A DNA stretch of 51,695 bases from Desulfobacterales bacterium (GCA_016342285.1 JAEINQ010000047.1:1-51695), one strand, 5' to 3'; positions 33,701 to 44,820 are shown, numbered from the stretch's first letter. The notes: generated by a model from the sequence alone, not told the origin. A program made the numbers and translations.

Positions 33701-34101
33701 GATACAATATTGCCTATCTGCCCCAGTTTTTTACTGAATCTTTCCGCCGTTTCCAGGTCAGGTGCGAAAATAAGATTATGATTTTTCCGGGTCCTCCCTT
33801 CTTTTTTATAAATATTGCTGATCTCGGCGCTCAGTATAAAACGGACCGGCCGCCGACATGGTTCCGGCACATGGCGATCACAACCGTTGGACAGATCTTC
33901 CCTGAGCCTGAAAAGGCCGGGCTCGGCCGGTACCAGTTTTTCGCGGATTTCGGCAAACCATCCGGGATGGGTGAAATCTCCGGTGCCGATTAACGTGATT
34001 CCCTTGCGCTGTGCGGCGACGTGTATATTTTCAAGATCTGCGTTTTTTGCTGTCGCCCGTGAAAATTTCGAATGAATATGGAGGTCTGCGATAAATTTCA
34101 C
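30724..34101 (-). CDS. EndoQ-like PHP nuclease fused to a UvrD/Rep helicase
   Basis: The 1125-residue protein has two parts. Residues 1-430 resemble endonuclease Q. They form a PHP metallo-domain (DLHIHSKFSRAT with H8 and H10, GTGDFTHPG, SNSDAHSPSKLGREAN) followed by a four-cysteine zinc site (C279/C282 and C295/C298). EndoQ cuts DNA 5' of deaminated bases and abasic sites. After an acidic linker (430-465) comes a full superfamily-1A helicase: Walker A GPGTGKT (489-495), IDEYQDLNYGQ, GDPDQAIYGFRG, TMHAAKGLEFTVVF and VALTRAEKEL. The natural reading is nick-and-unwind repair in one polypeptide. The start is GTG with a weak ribosome-binding site. It reads away from the proposed origin. Confidence 0.88.
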   Translation of the reverse strand: MKFIADLHIHSKFSRATAKNADLENIHVAAQRKGITLIGTGDFTHPGWFAEIREKLVPAEPGLFRLREDLSNGCDRHVPEPCRRPVRFILSAEISNIYKKEGRTRKNHNLIFAPDLETAERFSKKLGQIGNIVSDGRPILGLDARNLLELLLETDSRNFLIPAHIWTPWFSMLGSKSGFDSIEACFEDLSSHIFALETGLSSDPAMNWRVSALDGRTLVSNSDAHSPSKLGREANLFDCDLSFYDIRSTLETGDPRRFLGTLEFYPEEGKYHLDGHRKCGICFHPQKSVAARGICPVCQQPLTLGVLYRVEALADRPEGEKPPGAHPFSSVVPLVDILADIYRVGPGSKKVSHAYEKVLKSLGSELSILTEIDIASLDRAGIPLLAEAIHRMRFGQIHVNGGFDGQFGTVEIFTTDERDRLIGQKSLFIIPKKSENSVAPEPPEESSSDIPRVATPPKVAFKDLSPSGLNPEQRRAVTHGSGPVMIVAGPGTGKTLTLTRRIAHMVMHRGVLPERILAVTFTNKAAKEMTARLGRLMPGPGIRPLIKTFHGLCLCLLKEEGVVTGASIIDDADRKALVGDAMELVLERGDPAGGSLQTNLDRILQAKQRLLTAQDDLGEITPDAEKNGFKKVYGIYESLLTQQGLLDFEDLIIKVVRRLESNPKFLASCIQRFRHIFIDEYQDLNYGQYRLIRILASKGNDLFVIGDPDQAIYGFRGSDRRYFTQFMADYPGAAVIRLTRNYRSVETILQAAYQVIRPQHSDGIDTRTGSLSAGGKRVTVLEAGTETGEAVVIGKAIETMVGGLGMHAMDFGKAGKTGGDDRFGFSDFAVLARTRNQLDVVAEQFESAGIPFQLAARDNLFGKKGIAEIISLLKVVVGNGSFTDLERIRGLVRPGISRDSARCFKWWCIKNRISVDRARFKVREFPVPGLTQKRQQRLYDFLGTLFTLGQAVGSIPVAEKIRYLLKNSKVTELFSEKSGQALDRLMEMASEAGHDTAGFIADIALCKDSDTLMPGVEKVSLMTMHAAKGLEFTVVFVSGCEAGIIPFSRSGKKIVDEEEERRLFYVALTRAEKELYLTRARNRTVHGRRQSQTGSPFLADMENLLKQEEAWAPKPDPGQVQMKLF

Positions 34102-34262
34102 AGTTTTTACCCGAAAGAGGACCAGATTTTGGTTTGCCCCTGAAAGGGACTGTGATACCGCGATTCCAGTTCGAAATGCCTTAAATGCCTAAATTGAAGG
34201 AATTCTGCCATTATCTTAGCTTTAAAAGCCGGAGCAAAGCGACTCCACAACTTTAGGTTTTT

Positions 34263-34360
34263 CACACTTTAGTGCATTTTAGGCATTGCACGACAAATGA
34301 AACGGCATAGCCAATGAACTCTGACCACGCCCAAAGGACGTGGATTACTTCTTCGAATTA
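34263..34360 (+). repeat. Dispersed intergenic repeat, copy D
   Basis: This copy is nearly identical to copy B (10442-10546) over 98 bp and lies at the left edge of the proposed origin. Its hairpin CCACGCCC-AAA-GGACGTGG has one mismatch. The 160 bp to its left (34102-34262) are non-coding and hold a partial echo of its first block (AAATGCCTAAATTGAAG) but nothing else that I recognise. Confidence 0.85.
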
Positions 34361-34378
34361 AATATAACAGATTTTTAG

Positions 34379-34640
34379 CGTGGACAACCCTGTTAAGAAA
34401 GAGTGGAACAGTCTGTCCATAAAACAGCCCTTATGAACAAAATCCTCATCCCCTGTTGATAAGGCAGTGGTTATCCACAGCCTGTCGATAGCGTCACCAA
34501 AATTTTAAATATATATTATACCTCTTAAAAAACAATAAGTTAAAAACTTATTAGACTTATCAACACCCTATTGTTATTAGTATTTAATCTTTAGATTAAA
34601 AAACTATAGGGTAAACAGCCTTGTGGACAAGAGGGGGTTA
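34379..34640. other. oriC: Putative chromosomal replication origin (oriC)
   Basis: This AT-rich non-coding stretch holds a perfect DnaA box TTATCCACA (34471-34479). Near-matches are TTATGAACA (34431-34439), TGTTGATAA (34454-34462, reverse), TTATCAACA (34557-34565), TGTGGACAA (34622-34630, reverse) and CGTGGACAA (34379-34387, reverse). Between 34498 and 34615 is very AT-rich DNA with hairpins AATAAGTT-AAA-AACTTATT (34534-34552) and CCCTAT...ATAGGG (34566-34611), a candidate unwinding element. Genes diverge from it (EndoQ-UvrD leftward; rdgC, dnaN, gyrB, nrdJ, thyA rightward). dnaA is not beside it. Confidence 0.75.
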
Positions 34641-34774
34641 CCAATGATCATCGGATGACGAGATTTAGCCTTGTAAGGACCGGTAAAAAGGGCTATATAT
34701 ACCGATTGTTAAAAAAATAATACACAATATATTGATATGTTGCACCAATACCACCCGTCGCACCTGGAGACCTT

Positions 34775-35383
34775 ATGGGACTGCTTTCCACATCGGTATC
34801 TGTAACCCGCTACCGGGTTGAGGGAAAACTCGACGATCCGGTTATGGAAACCGTCGCTGGCGCCTTGAGCGCCCACATTATCGACGATATCGATAATGAA
34901 CCGACTGAGAAGGTCGTGGGATGGACCTCCTTTGAAACCCCGTTTATACCCAATTTTGATAACTTTGCCATCGGTACTCACTTTGTCTTCTCCCTTCGCA
35001 TGGACAAGAAGACCATTCCTGCCAAGGTGCTGAAAAAGTATTTTGAATTGGAAATGACCCGGCTTTTGGCCGAAAGCGGAAGGGAGTTTATGGCCCGCAG
35101 TGAAAAAAGCCAGATCAGGGAACGGGTGATGGAGCGGCTTTACCTGAAGATACCGGCCACACCCAACGTTTATGACATCGTCTGGAACTACGAATCGTCC
35201 GACCTGTGGTTTTTTACCAATCTCAAGGCGGCCAACGAGGAACTTGAAACCTTATTTTCCAAAACATTCAAAATGACCCTTATTCGACTATTTCCCTTCA
35301 CCATGGCCGATCTCACTTGCGGCCTTTCCGAATCGAGCCGGGATTCGCTCAGTCGCCTTTCACCGTCACGATTTACCGGGTAA
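34775..35383 (+). CDS. rdgC: RdgC-like recombination-associated protein, N-terminal part
   Basis: The 202 residues match the N-terminal two thirds of the RdgC family. Segments include SVSVTRYRVEGKL, the conserved GWTSFETPF, THFVFSLRMDKKTIPAKVLK, MARSEKSQIRERVM and ANEELETLFSKTFKMTLIRL. RdgC binds double-stranded DNA as a ring and modulates RecA loading. The E. coli protein is about 300 residues; here the frame ends in TAA at LSPSRFTG, exactly where the family normally continues. After one codon (AAT) comes the ATG of the next gene in the same frame. GGAG seven bases upstream supports the start. It is the first gene to the right of the proposed origin. Confidence 0.78.
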   Translation: MGLLSTSVSVTRYRVEGKLDDPVMETVAGALSAHIIDDIDNEPTEKVVGWTSFETPFIPNFDNFAIGTHFVFSLRMDKKTIPAKVLKKYFELEMTRLLAESGREFMARSEKSQIRERVMERLYLKIPATPNVYDIVWNYESSDLWFFTNLKAANEELETLFSKTFKMTLIRLFPFTMADLTCGLSESSRDSLSRLSPSRFTG

Positions 35384-35386
35384 AAT

Positions 35387-35914
35387 ATGCTTGATGTCAG
35401 TATCTCTTACAACCGTTACAAATTCCTTGGCCACGAATTTCTCACCTGGTTGTGGTATCGCATCGAAAAGGAACCGGACCGGATTTGTGGCCCGGACAAA
35501 GAAGCCGCCACCCTTGAAATCGGCAACCGCATTGTTATCGAAAACCGGCAAGGGGATGACAGCCTGGAGACCATTACCATCAAAGGGGATGACGCCGGTC
35601 TCGAAGAAGGGGTTCTCTCTTTGAAAAAAGGGGCGATGGTGACCGAACTCAACCTGATATACCGGTCCATGGAGAACGAATGGCGTTTTACGGTCAAGGG
35701 AGAGAGCCTGAATCTTTCGAGCCTTAAAACACCGGAAACCGCTCCGGCTGAATCGGACAGCGATATTGAAGGGATGGTTTTAGAAAAAATTTATCTCTAT
35801 GACAAAGCCCTGGCAGTCATCACATTCTTATTTAAACAGTTCGTTGAACTCAGGGTCTCAGACGACTGGTTCGAACAGGGGGTTGAGCCCATGCGACGCT
35901 GGATTTCGGCCTGA
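35387..35914 (+). CDS. RdgC-like protein, C-terminal part (separate reading frame)
   Basis: This 175-residue protein begins ISYNRYKFLGHEFLTWLWYR and contains ETITIKGD, EEGVLSLKKGAMV and EWRFTVKGESLNL. I read these as the C-terminal domain of long RdgC-like proteins, whose middle typically has a GxEFLxWLW motif. It is in the same frame as the gene before it, separated only by TAA and one codon. Either this lineage encodes RdgC as two chains, or a nonsense change split one gene. No clear ribosome-binding site precedes the ATG, so translation would need re-initiation or readthrough. Alternatively it is an independent conserved neighbour of rdgC. Confidence 0.6.
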   Translation: MLDVSISYNRYKFLGHEFLTWLWYRIEKEPDRICGPDKEAATLEIGNRIVIENRQGDDSLETITIKGDDAGLEEGVLSLKKGAMVTELNLIYRSMENEWRFTVKGESLNLSSLKTPETAPAESDSDIEGMVLEKIYLYDKALAVITFLFKQFVELRVSDDWFEQGVEPMRRWISA

Positions 35915-36165
35915 TCTTTTCCAGTGCTCCCCGAAAGACCCAAAACGCATTGAAATTAAAAAACAATTTAATTGACCCAATCCTTTGATGACGAAACCCC
36001 GGAGAGTCAATTAGGTATTGGATTTTTATCAATTATTGTAGTAAGTAAGAGGTGTTTACAATATTGATTGACAAAGGATGGCTCGAACCATTCCCGCAAA
36101 CCGACATGAAATTTTTGAGCGGGTTTCATAAAGGTCTGTAAACGCCAGAAATAGAGGAAGATACA

Positions 36166-39707
<3,542 letters not shown>

Positions 39708-39740
39708 CCATCCGATTCATAAATGTGAATTTATGGATGG
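39708..39740 (+). repeat. Short palindromic element directly after gyrB
   Basis: CATAAAT (39718-39724) pairs with ATTTATG (39729-39735) around a GTGA loop, with CCATC/GATGG outside and a small bulge. Its TTCATAAATGTGAATTT string is shared with the element at 27628-27674. It starts immediately after the gyrB stop codon. It may act as an mRNA 3' end structure. Confidence 0.6.
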
Positions 39741-39747
39741 AAAATAG

Positions 39748-39777
39748 ACAGGCTGGACGCTTTGGGGTTCAGCCTGT
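39748..39777 (+). terminator. Hairpin downstream of gyrB, weak terminator
   Basis: An 8-bp perfect stem ACAGGCTG (39748-39755) with CAGCCTGT (39770-39777) encloses a 14-base loop and is followed by TGTGTCTGG rather than a clean T run. It may end the dnaN-gyrB transcript, but the poor T tract makes this uncertain. Confidence 0.4.
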
Positions 39778-39823
39778 TGTGTCTGGCCGCCGGAAAATCT
39801 CCGAATATTAAAGGAATGGGGCC

Positions 39824-41983
39824 ATGAATATCACGGAAAATGCCCTGAAAGTCCTTGAAAAAAGATACTTTTCCAAAAGGGAAACCTGGGATCAGCTATG
39901 CGACCGGGTGGCGGCCAAGGTGGCTGGTGACGAAAAAACGGCAGATAGCCGGAAAGTGTGGCAAAAAAAGTACCGCCAAACCCTGAATTCCCTTGATTTT
40001 CTGCCCAACAGCCCGACCCTTCGTAACTTCGGCCGAAACCAGGGATCCGGGAGTGCCTGTTTTGTGCTCCCCATCAAAGACAGCCGCCGAAGCATCTTTC
40101 AGACCCTCTCCCATGCGGTGGACGTCCAGGCCTATGGAGGCGGTACCGGCATGGACTTTTCGACCCTCAGACCCGCTGGGGATCGGGTTCGGTCCACCGA
40201 CGGCCAAGCCACGGGTCCCATCGCCATCATGGGGATATTCGACTACACCATCGGTGATATTATCCGGCAGGGGGGGACCCGGCACGGCGCCAATATGGGG
40301 ATATTGCGCGTTGATCATCCGGACATCGAGGACTTCATTCGATGTAAGGCAATCGAGGGGAAACTGAAGAACTTCAATATTTCCGTGGCGGTATCGGATC
40401 GTTTCATGGAAGCCGTGTCCGCCGATGCCGCCCTTGAACTGGTCTTCAAGAAAAAGGTCCGCCGCACAGTGCCCGCCCGCCAACTCTGGAACCAGATCGT
40501 CGACGGCGCCTGGCGAAACGGTGAGCCGGGGATCGTTTTTATCGATACCATCAATCGCAACAATCCGCTAAAGGCCCTGGGCACCATTGCGGCCACCAAC
40601 CCCTGCGGCGAACAGCCCCTTCTGCCCTACAGTTCCTGCAATTTAGGATCCATCAACCTGTCCCGAATGGTCACGGGAGATTGGACCCAGGGGCCTGCAG
40701 CCCTGGATGAGGACCATCTTGATGAGGCCGTGGCCATTGCCGTCCGGTTTCTCGACAGCGTTATCTCGGTCAACAACTACCCGTTGCCTCAGATTCGCGA
40801 AATGACCCTTAAAACCCGACAGATCGGTCTGGGCATCATGGGGTTTGCCGATTTGTGCATCAAGATGCACCTTTGCTACGGCTCTGATGCCTCAATCTCC
40901 TTGGCCAACCGGGTCATGGCGCAAATCCATGCCGCGGCCCACGAGGCCAGTGAGGCCCTGGGCAGGGAAAAAGGGGTGGCGCCGGTGTTTGAGACCCATG
41001 AGACCGATATCTCTCACCGGAGAAACGGAGCCCTGACATCCATCGCCCCCACCGGAACCCTGTCCGTGATTGCCGACTGCTCGTCGGGATGCGAACCCCA
41101 CTTTGCCCTCAATTACACCAAGGCTTGCCTCGATGGGGAACAACTCCAGATGATGCCGCGGGTCGTCCGGGAATGGGTTTCGGTTCATGGCGAGGGAAAG
41201 CTGCCTGACTTTTTCGTACCCTCGGCCGAGGTGGCCGTTTTGGAACATATCGCCGTTCAGGCCGCTTTCCAAAACAGCGGTGTGGATGCCGGTGTCTCCA
41301 AGACCATCAATGCGCCTTACCAGACACAACGGGACGAAATTTCCGAAGCCTTCATGACCGCCTGGCGGTCAGGGTGTAAGGGGATCACTTTTTACCGGGA
41401 CGGATCCCGGGACGCCCAGGCCCTGTATGCCGAGCCGCCCCGGGACGGCGGGGGGGCTTTAGACGGGCTTTGTCGCGGCGAACTCAAGGCCCGGCCCCGG
41501 GCGACCAACGGACCGAGCCTGAAAATGAAAACCGCCTGCGGCAATCTTTACGTGGATCCCCATTTTGACCGGGATGGGGCCATAGAGGTGTTTATCCGTA
41601 CGGTCGGCGGTGGTTGTGCGGCCAACACCAAGGCCCTGGGGGTGCTCATGTCCTATTGCCTTCGGGCCGGCATTGCGCCTGAAACCATTATCCGCAGCAT
41701 GAAGGCCATTGATTGCCCGGCCTGTACCAAAGCCATTTCCGCCGGAAAGAACGTGGAGGTCAATTCCTGTGCCGCCGGCATGGGAAAAGGGCTGGAGGTC
41801 GCCATGGAGAACGCGGATCTGTATTGCCGGCTGGCCGAACAGATCGAAGGGGTGGACCAGCATTTTTCCGGCGGGTCCAAGCCTCAGATACGAAGCCGGT
41901 GTCCGGACTGCGGCCATGTCCTTAACCGAGCCGGTGGGTGCGTGGTTTGCGCAAACCCCGAATGCGGGTGGAGCCGATGCTAA
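39824..41983 (+). CDS. nrdJ: Adenosylcobalamin-dependent ribonucleotide reductase (class II)
   Basis: The 719-residue enzyme reduces ribonucleotides to deoxyribonucleotides using B12. It shows C79 (GSACFVLPI), AYGGGTGMDFSTLRP, the ATNPCGEQPLLPYSSCNLG active-site segment with C261, and APTGTLSVIADCSSG. The C-terminus has a TSCPD-type domain (FIRTVGGGCAANTKALG) and a small zinc ribbon (RCPDCGH...CANPECGWSRC). Class II enzymes work with or without oxygen, fitting an anaerobe facing occasional exposure. AAGGA lies upstream of the ATG. The next gene is thymidylate synthase, so the pair serves deoxynucleotide supply near the origin. A 142-bp palindrome starts at its stop codon. Confidence 0.93.
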   Translation: MNITENALKVLEKRYFSKRETWDQLCDRVAAKVAGDEKTADSRKVWQKKYRQTLNSLDFLPNSPTLRNFGRNQGSGSACFVLPIKDSRRSIFQTLSHAVDVQAYGGGTGMDFSTLRPAGDRVRSTDGQATGPIAIMGIFDYTIGDIIRQGGTRHGANMGILRVDHPDIEDFIRCKAIEGKLKNFNISVAVSDRFMEAVSADAALELVFKKKVRRTVPARQLWNQIVDGAWRNGEPGIVFIDTINRNNPLKALGTIAATNPCGEQPLLPYSSCNLGSINLSRMVTGDWTQGPAALDEDHLDEAVAIAVRFLDSVISVNNYPLPQIREMTLKTRQIGLGIMGFADLCIKMHLCYGSDASISLANRVMAQIHAAAHEASEALGREKGVAPVFETHETDISHRRNGALTSIAPTGTLSVIADCSSGCEPHFALNYTKACLDGEQLQMMPRVVREWVSVHGEGKLPDFFVPSAEVAVLEHIAVQAAFQNSGVDAGVSKTINAPYQTQRDEISEAFMTAWRSGCKGITFYRDGSRDAQALYAEPPRDGGGALDGLCRGELKARPRATNGPSLKMKTACGNLYVDPHFDRDGAIEVFIRTVGGGCAANTKALGVLMSYCLRAGIAPETIIRSMKAIDCPACTKAISAGKNVEVNSCAAGMGKGLEVAMENADLYCRLAEQIEGVDQHFSGGSKPQIRSRCPDCGHVLNRAGGCVVCANPECGWSRC

Positions 41984-42124
41984 TTTCCATCCAGAAATGG
42001 TCTTTTTGCCCAATCTCGGCGTCAATCGGCGCCACTGCTTGTGCGGCGTAGCCCGCTACGCCTCCGCGCAGTGGCACCGATTTCCTTGACCTTGGACAAA
42101 AATTCTCATTTCTGGATTGGAAAT
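41983..42124. repeat. 142-bp long palindromic element after nrdJ
   Basis: The ends are ATTTCCATCCAGAAATG (41983-41999) and, inverted, 42107-42124, differing by one inserted base. Inside are a second inverted pair (GCCACTGC with GCAGTGGC, flanked by GTCAATCGG and CCGATTTCCTTGAC) and a core hairpin GGCGTAG-CCCG-CTACGCC. The whole can fold as one long hairpin. The left end overlaps the last base of the nrdJ stop codon. It appears to be the full-length form of the shortened elements after gyrB and after the LUD gene. Confidence 0.75.
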
Positions 42125-42154
42125 ATCTAAAAAAATTTTTCGGAGAAAATTTAT

Positions 42155-42946
42155 ATGAAAATTCATTTTATTCAGGCCAGGGATCTGCCGGACCTCTGGT
42201 TTCAGGCCGTCCACGATATCCTGGACAACGGGCGTCGGTTCAACATCGACAGGGGCTCCTACGCTGGCCAGACCCGGCTGGAATACGATTATTTCTGCGG
42301 TCACGTGAAACACCCCGGCACCCTGCCGATCCTTCCGGATATTCCGGTTGCCTGCGGCATTCCCAACCCCGTTGAAGAGGCCTATATCTACGGGGGAGAA
42401 GGGTATGAACGGTCCTATATCGAATACCTCATGACCGGCGAAAAAGCGTCCGGTGAATCCTATACCTATGGCGAGCGATTGACCCGGGCACCGTTGGCCG
42501 GGCAGAAGTTGGCCTGGTGGGAAGCGGGCAACAGCGATATCATCGACCGCCGGGAGGTGGACGGAAAAGCGGTTTTTCAAGAGAAGGGCCAGCTCTACCT
42601 CAACCAGATCGAGTGGGTGATCGATACTTACCGAAACTTCGGCCACCGCAACAACCAGATGGTCCTCCAGGTCGCCCACCCCACGGACCTGGCCCTGCTG
42701 GACCCGCCCTGTCTGCGCAGCATCGATACCCGTATTCAGGACAACACGCTGCACTTTGTGGTTTATTTCCGCTCCTGGGACCTGTGGGGTGGCATGCCAG
42801 CCAATCTGGCCGGCATTCAGAACCTCAAGGAATACATGGCCGCCGAGATCGGGGTGGCCGACGGGGAGATGATCGTGGAGAGCAAGGGGCTGCACCTCTA
42901 TGGGTATGCAGAAGACCTGGCCAAACTCCGCTGCTTGAGAACGTAA
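42155..42946 (+). CDS. thyA: Thymidylate synthase (ThyA-like, divergent)
   Basis: The 263-residue protein has the ThyA catalytic cysteine C186 in DPPCLRSIDTRI. The phosphate/folate-side segment is YFRSWDLWGGMPANLAGIQN, corresponding to the usual QRSxDxxxGxPFN motif. The terminal GLHLYGYAEDL corresponds to GDxHxYxxH. The nearest look is to archaeal or otherwise divergent ThyA rather than the E. coli enzyme. The expected reaction is methylation of dUMP to dTMP with methylenetetrahydrofolate. The related dCMP/dUMP hydroxymethylase activity cannot be excluded. It follows nrdJ, which supports a role in dNTP synthesis. A 123-bp palindrome begins inside its stop codon. Confidence 0.82.
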   Translation: MKIHFIQARDLPDLWFQAVHDILDNGRRFNIDRGSYAGQTRLEYDYFCGHVKHPGTLPILPDIPVACGIPNPVEEAYIYGGEGYERSYIEYLMTGEKASGESYTYGERLTRAPLAGQKLAWWEAGNSDIIDRREVDGKAVFQEKGQLYLNQIEWVIDTYRNFGHRNNQMVLQVAHPTDLALLDPPCLRSIDTRIQDNTLHFVVYFRSWDLWGGMPANLAGIQNLKEYMAAEIGVADGEMIVESKGLHLYGYAEDLAKLRCLRT

Positions 42947-43064
42947 CCGCGCTTTTTGCTCCCTGGCGGCGTTCTCCGCGGGTTTCAATCCTCGACGCAG
43001 GTGCCCTGCGACTCCGGCTGAAACCCTTGTGCGGCCTTGCCAGGAAACAAAAATCGCGATTACG
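42942..43064. repeat. 123-bp near-perfect palindrome after thyA
   Basis: The palindrome is centred at 43003. Outer ends are CGTAACCGCGCTTTTTG (42942-42958) and its inverted counterpart ending TACG at 43064, and the arms agree at most positions. The core is CGCAGG-TGC-CCTGCG (42996-43010). The outer end includes the thyA stop codon. To its right (43065-43196) are further small hairpins, AGGCTT-CGC-AAGCCT (43122-43136) and GCGGC-AAA-GCCGC (43152-43164), in a non-coding stretch with no gene. Confidence 0.75.
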
Positions 43065-43174
43065 TGAAAACCAGATTGTTGCGTCACTGCGGCGTATCGC
43101 GAAAGTACGGCCTCATTCCTCAGGCTTCGCAAGCCTTGCCCTATTTTAAGAGCGGCAAAGCCGCGAAACAGTTA

Positions 43175-43192
43175 AAATTGCCCGTGCAATTT
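43175..43192 (-). terminator. Hairpin after asnS, possible terminator
   Basis: AAATTGC (43175-43181) and GCAATTT (43186-43192) form a 7-bp stem with a four-base loop, starting five bases beyond the asnS stop. On the minus strand it is followed by TAACTGTTT, a poor T tract, so termination here is only possible. Confidence 0.35.
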
Positions 43193-43196
43193 CAAC

Positions 43197-44579
43197 TTAA
43201 AATTCGATTACCCCCGGTGTTCGCGGAAAGGCGATGACATCGCGAATATTGGTGATGCCGGTCAGAAGCATCAGCATCCGCTCAAAGCCGAGGCCGAAGC
43301 CGCTGTGTTCCACGCTGCCATAGCGTCGGGCGTCGAGATACCACCAGTACGGTTCCTTGGGAAGGCCCGCTTCATCCATCCTTTTTTCAAGCACATCCAG
43401 GCGCTCTTCGCGCTGGCTTCCGCCGATGATTTCTCCGATGCCGGGTACCAGGACGTCCATGGCCGCCACCGTGGCGTTGTCGTCGTTTAAGCGCATGTAG
43501 AAGGGCTTGATGGTCTTGGGATAGTCATAGACAATCACCGGTTTTTTAAAAAGGGTTTCGGTGAGAAAACGTTCGTGTTCGCTTTGCAGGTCTTTGCCGT
43601 CGGCCGGTTCGAACTCGAAGTTCTGTCTGGCGCCCAACAGGATATGGACAGCCTCGGCATAGGGAATCCGCTCGAAATCCGAGTTGGCGATGGTCTCCAG
43701 GGTGGCCATGAGACCCTTGTCCACGAAGTTTGCGAACAAAGCCACATCATCCGCGCAATTTTCCATGATAAATCGGGTCAGATACCGGATCAGATCCTCG
43801 CCCAGGTCCATGTTGCCGGTCAGGTCGCAGAAGGCCATCTCGGGCTCCACCATCCAGAATTCGGCCACATGGCGGCGGGTGTTGGAGTTTTCCGCCCGGA
43901 AGGTGGGGCCGAAGGTATAGACATCGCCCAGGGAGAGGGCGAGCATCTCGGCTGAAAGCTGGCCGGAAACGGTCAGGTTGGCTTCGGTGCCGAAAAAATC
44001 CCTGGTGACATCGACGGTGCCGTCCGGGTTGCGGGGTACCTCGGGAAGCAGGGTCGTGACCCGAAACAGCTCGCCGGCCCCCTCGCAGTCCGATCCGGTG
44101 ATAATCGGGGTGTGGACGTAGCGAAAGCCCCGCTCACGAAAAAAGTTGTGGATGGCAAAGGAGAGTTCCGAACGGATGCGGAAGACCGCCCCGTACTTGT
44201 TGGTCCGGGGCCTTAAGTGGGCGATGGTCCGTAGAAATTCGTCGGTATGGCGTTTTTTCTGCAGGGGAAAGGACTCCGGCGCCAGATGGAGGGTATCGAC
44301 CTGCTCTGCCTGCACTTCCCATTGCTGCCCCTTGCCTTTGGAGGCCACCAGGCGGCCGGTGACGGTCACGGCGGAACCGGTGGAAATTTTTCGGATCTCT
44401 TCATAGTTGGCCATGGTTTCGTCGGCCACAACCTGAATGTTCTTCAGGCAGGACCCGTCGTTGATTTCAAGAAAGGAAAAGCCCTTGGCATCCCGACGGG
44501 TGCGGACCCACCCCTTGATGAGGATGGATGCCTGGGGGGCTTCAGACTTTATAAGGGTGACGATTTTGGCTCTTTTCAT
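43197..44579 (-). CDS. asnS: Asparaginyl-tRNA synthetase
   Basis: The 460-residue class IIb synthetase has an N-terminal OB-fold anticodon-binding domain (about 1-105, ILIKGWVRTRRDAKGFSFLE) and the class II core. Motif 2 reads FRAENSNTRRHVAEFWMVEPE; motif 3 is GFGLGFERMLMLLTG. The AENSNTRRH string and the terminal FPRTPG distinguish AsnRS from AspRS. It charges tRNA-Asn in the cytoplasm. GGAG lies five bases upstream of the ATG. It is convergent with thyA, and the intervening 250 bp are filled with palindromic sequence. Confidence 0.96.
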   Translation of the reverse strand: MKRAKIVTLIKSEAPQASILIKGWVRTRRDAKGFSFLEINDGSCLKNIQVVADETMANYEEIRKISTGSAVTVTGRLVASKGKGQQWEVQAEQVDTLHLAPESFPLQKKRHTDEFLRTIAHLRPRTNKYGAVFRIRSELSFAIHNFFRERGFRYVHTPIITGSDCEGAGELFRVTTLLPEVPRNPDGTVDVTRDFFGTEANLTVSGQLSAEMLALSLGDVYTFGPTFRAENSNTRRHVAEFWMVEPEMAFCDLTGNMDLGEDLIRYLTRFIMENCADDVALFANFVDKGLMATLETIANSDFERIPYAEAVHILLGARQNFEFEPADGKDLQSEHERFLTETLFKKPVIVYDYPKTIKPFYMRLNDDNATVAAMDVLVPGIGEIIGGSQREERLDVLEKRMDEAGLPKEPYWWYLDARRYGSVEHSGFGLGFERMLMLLTGITNIRDVIAFPRTPGVIEF

Positions 44580-44820
44580 GATCGCTCCATCCAGCCGGAT
44601 ACCTCCGGCAGGGTTTGGGTTGACACGGTTCTGGCCACCGGGGCCTTGTCATATTGACAACAAGCCTTTTGTTTTGAACAACAGCCTCGGCGGCAAGAAT
44701 CTTCTTATACGTTTTTAACGCGCTGATATCAATATTAAATCGAATCGAAATGCTTTTGGTATGAAGATTGCTCGAAACAGAGAGGTGAATATGGACAATG
44801 GATATTTTCGCTTGAAATAC

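Noticed and set aside
34102..34774. dnaA or a tRNA gene in the origin spacer
   Set aside because: No open frame of suitable length and no cloverleaf-like sequence were seen there.
36068..36096. TTGACA as the -35 of a dnaN promoter
   Set aside because: No acceptable -10 hexamer occurs at 16-18 bp spacing.
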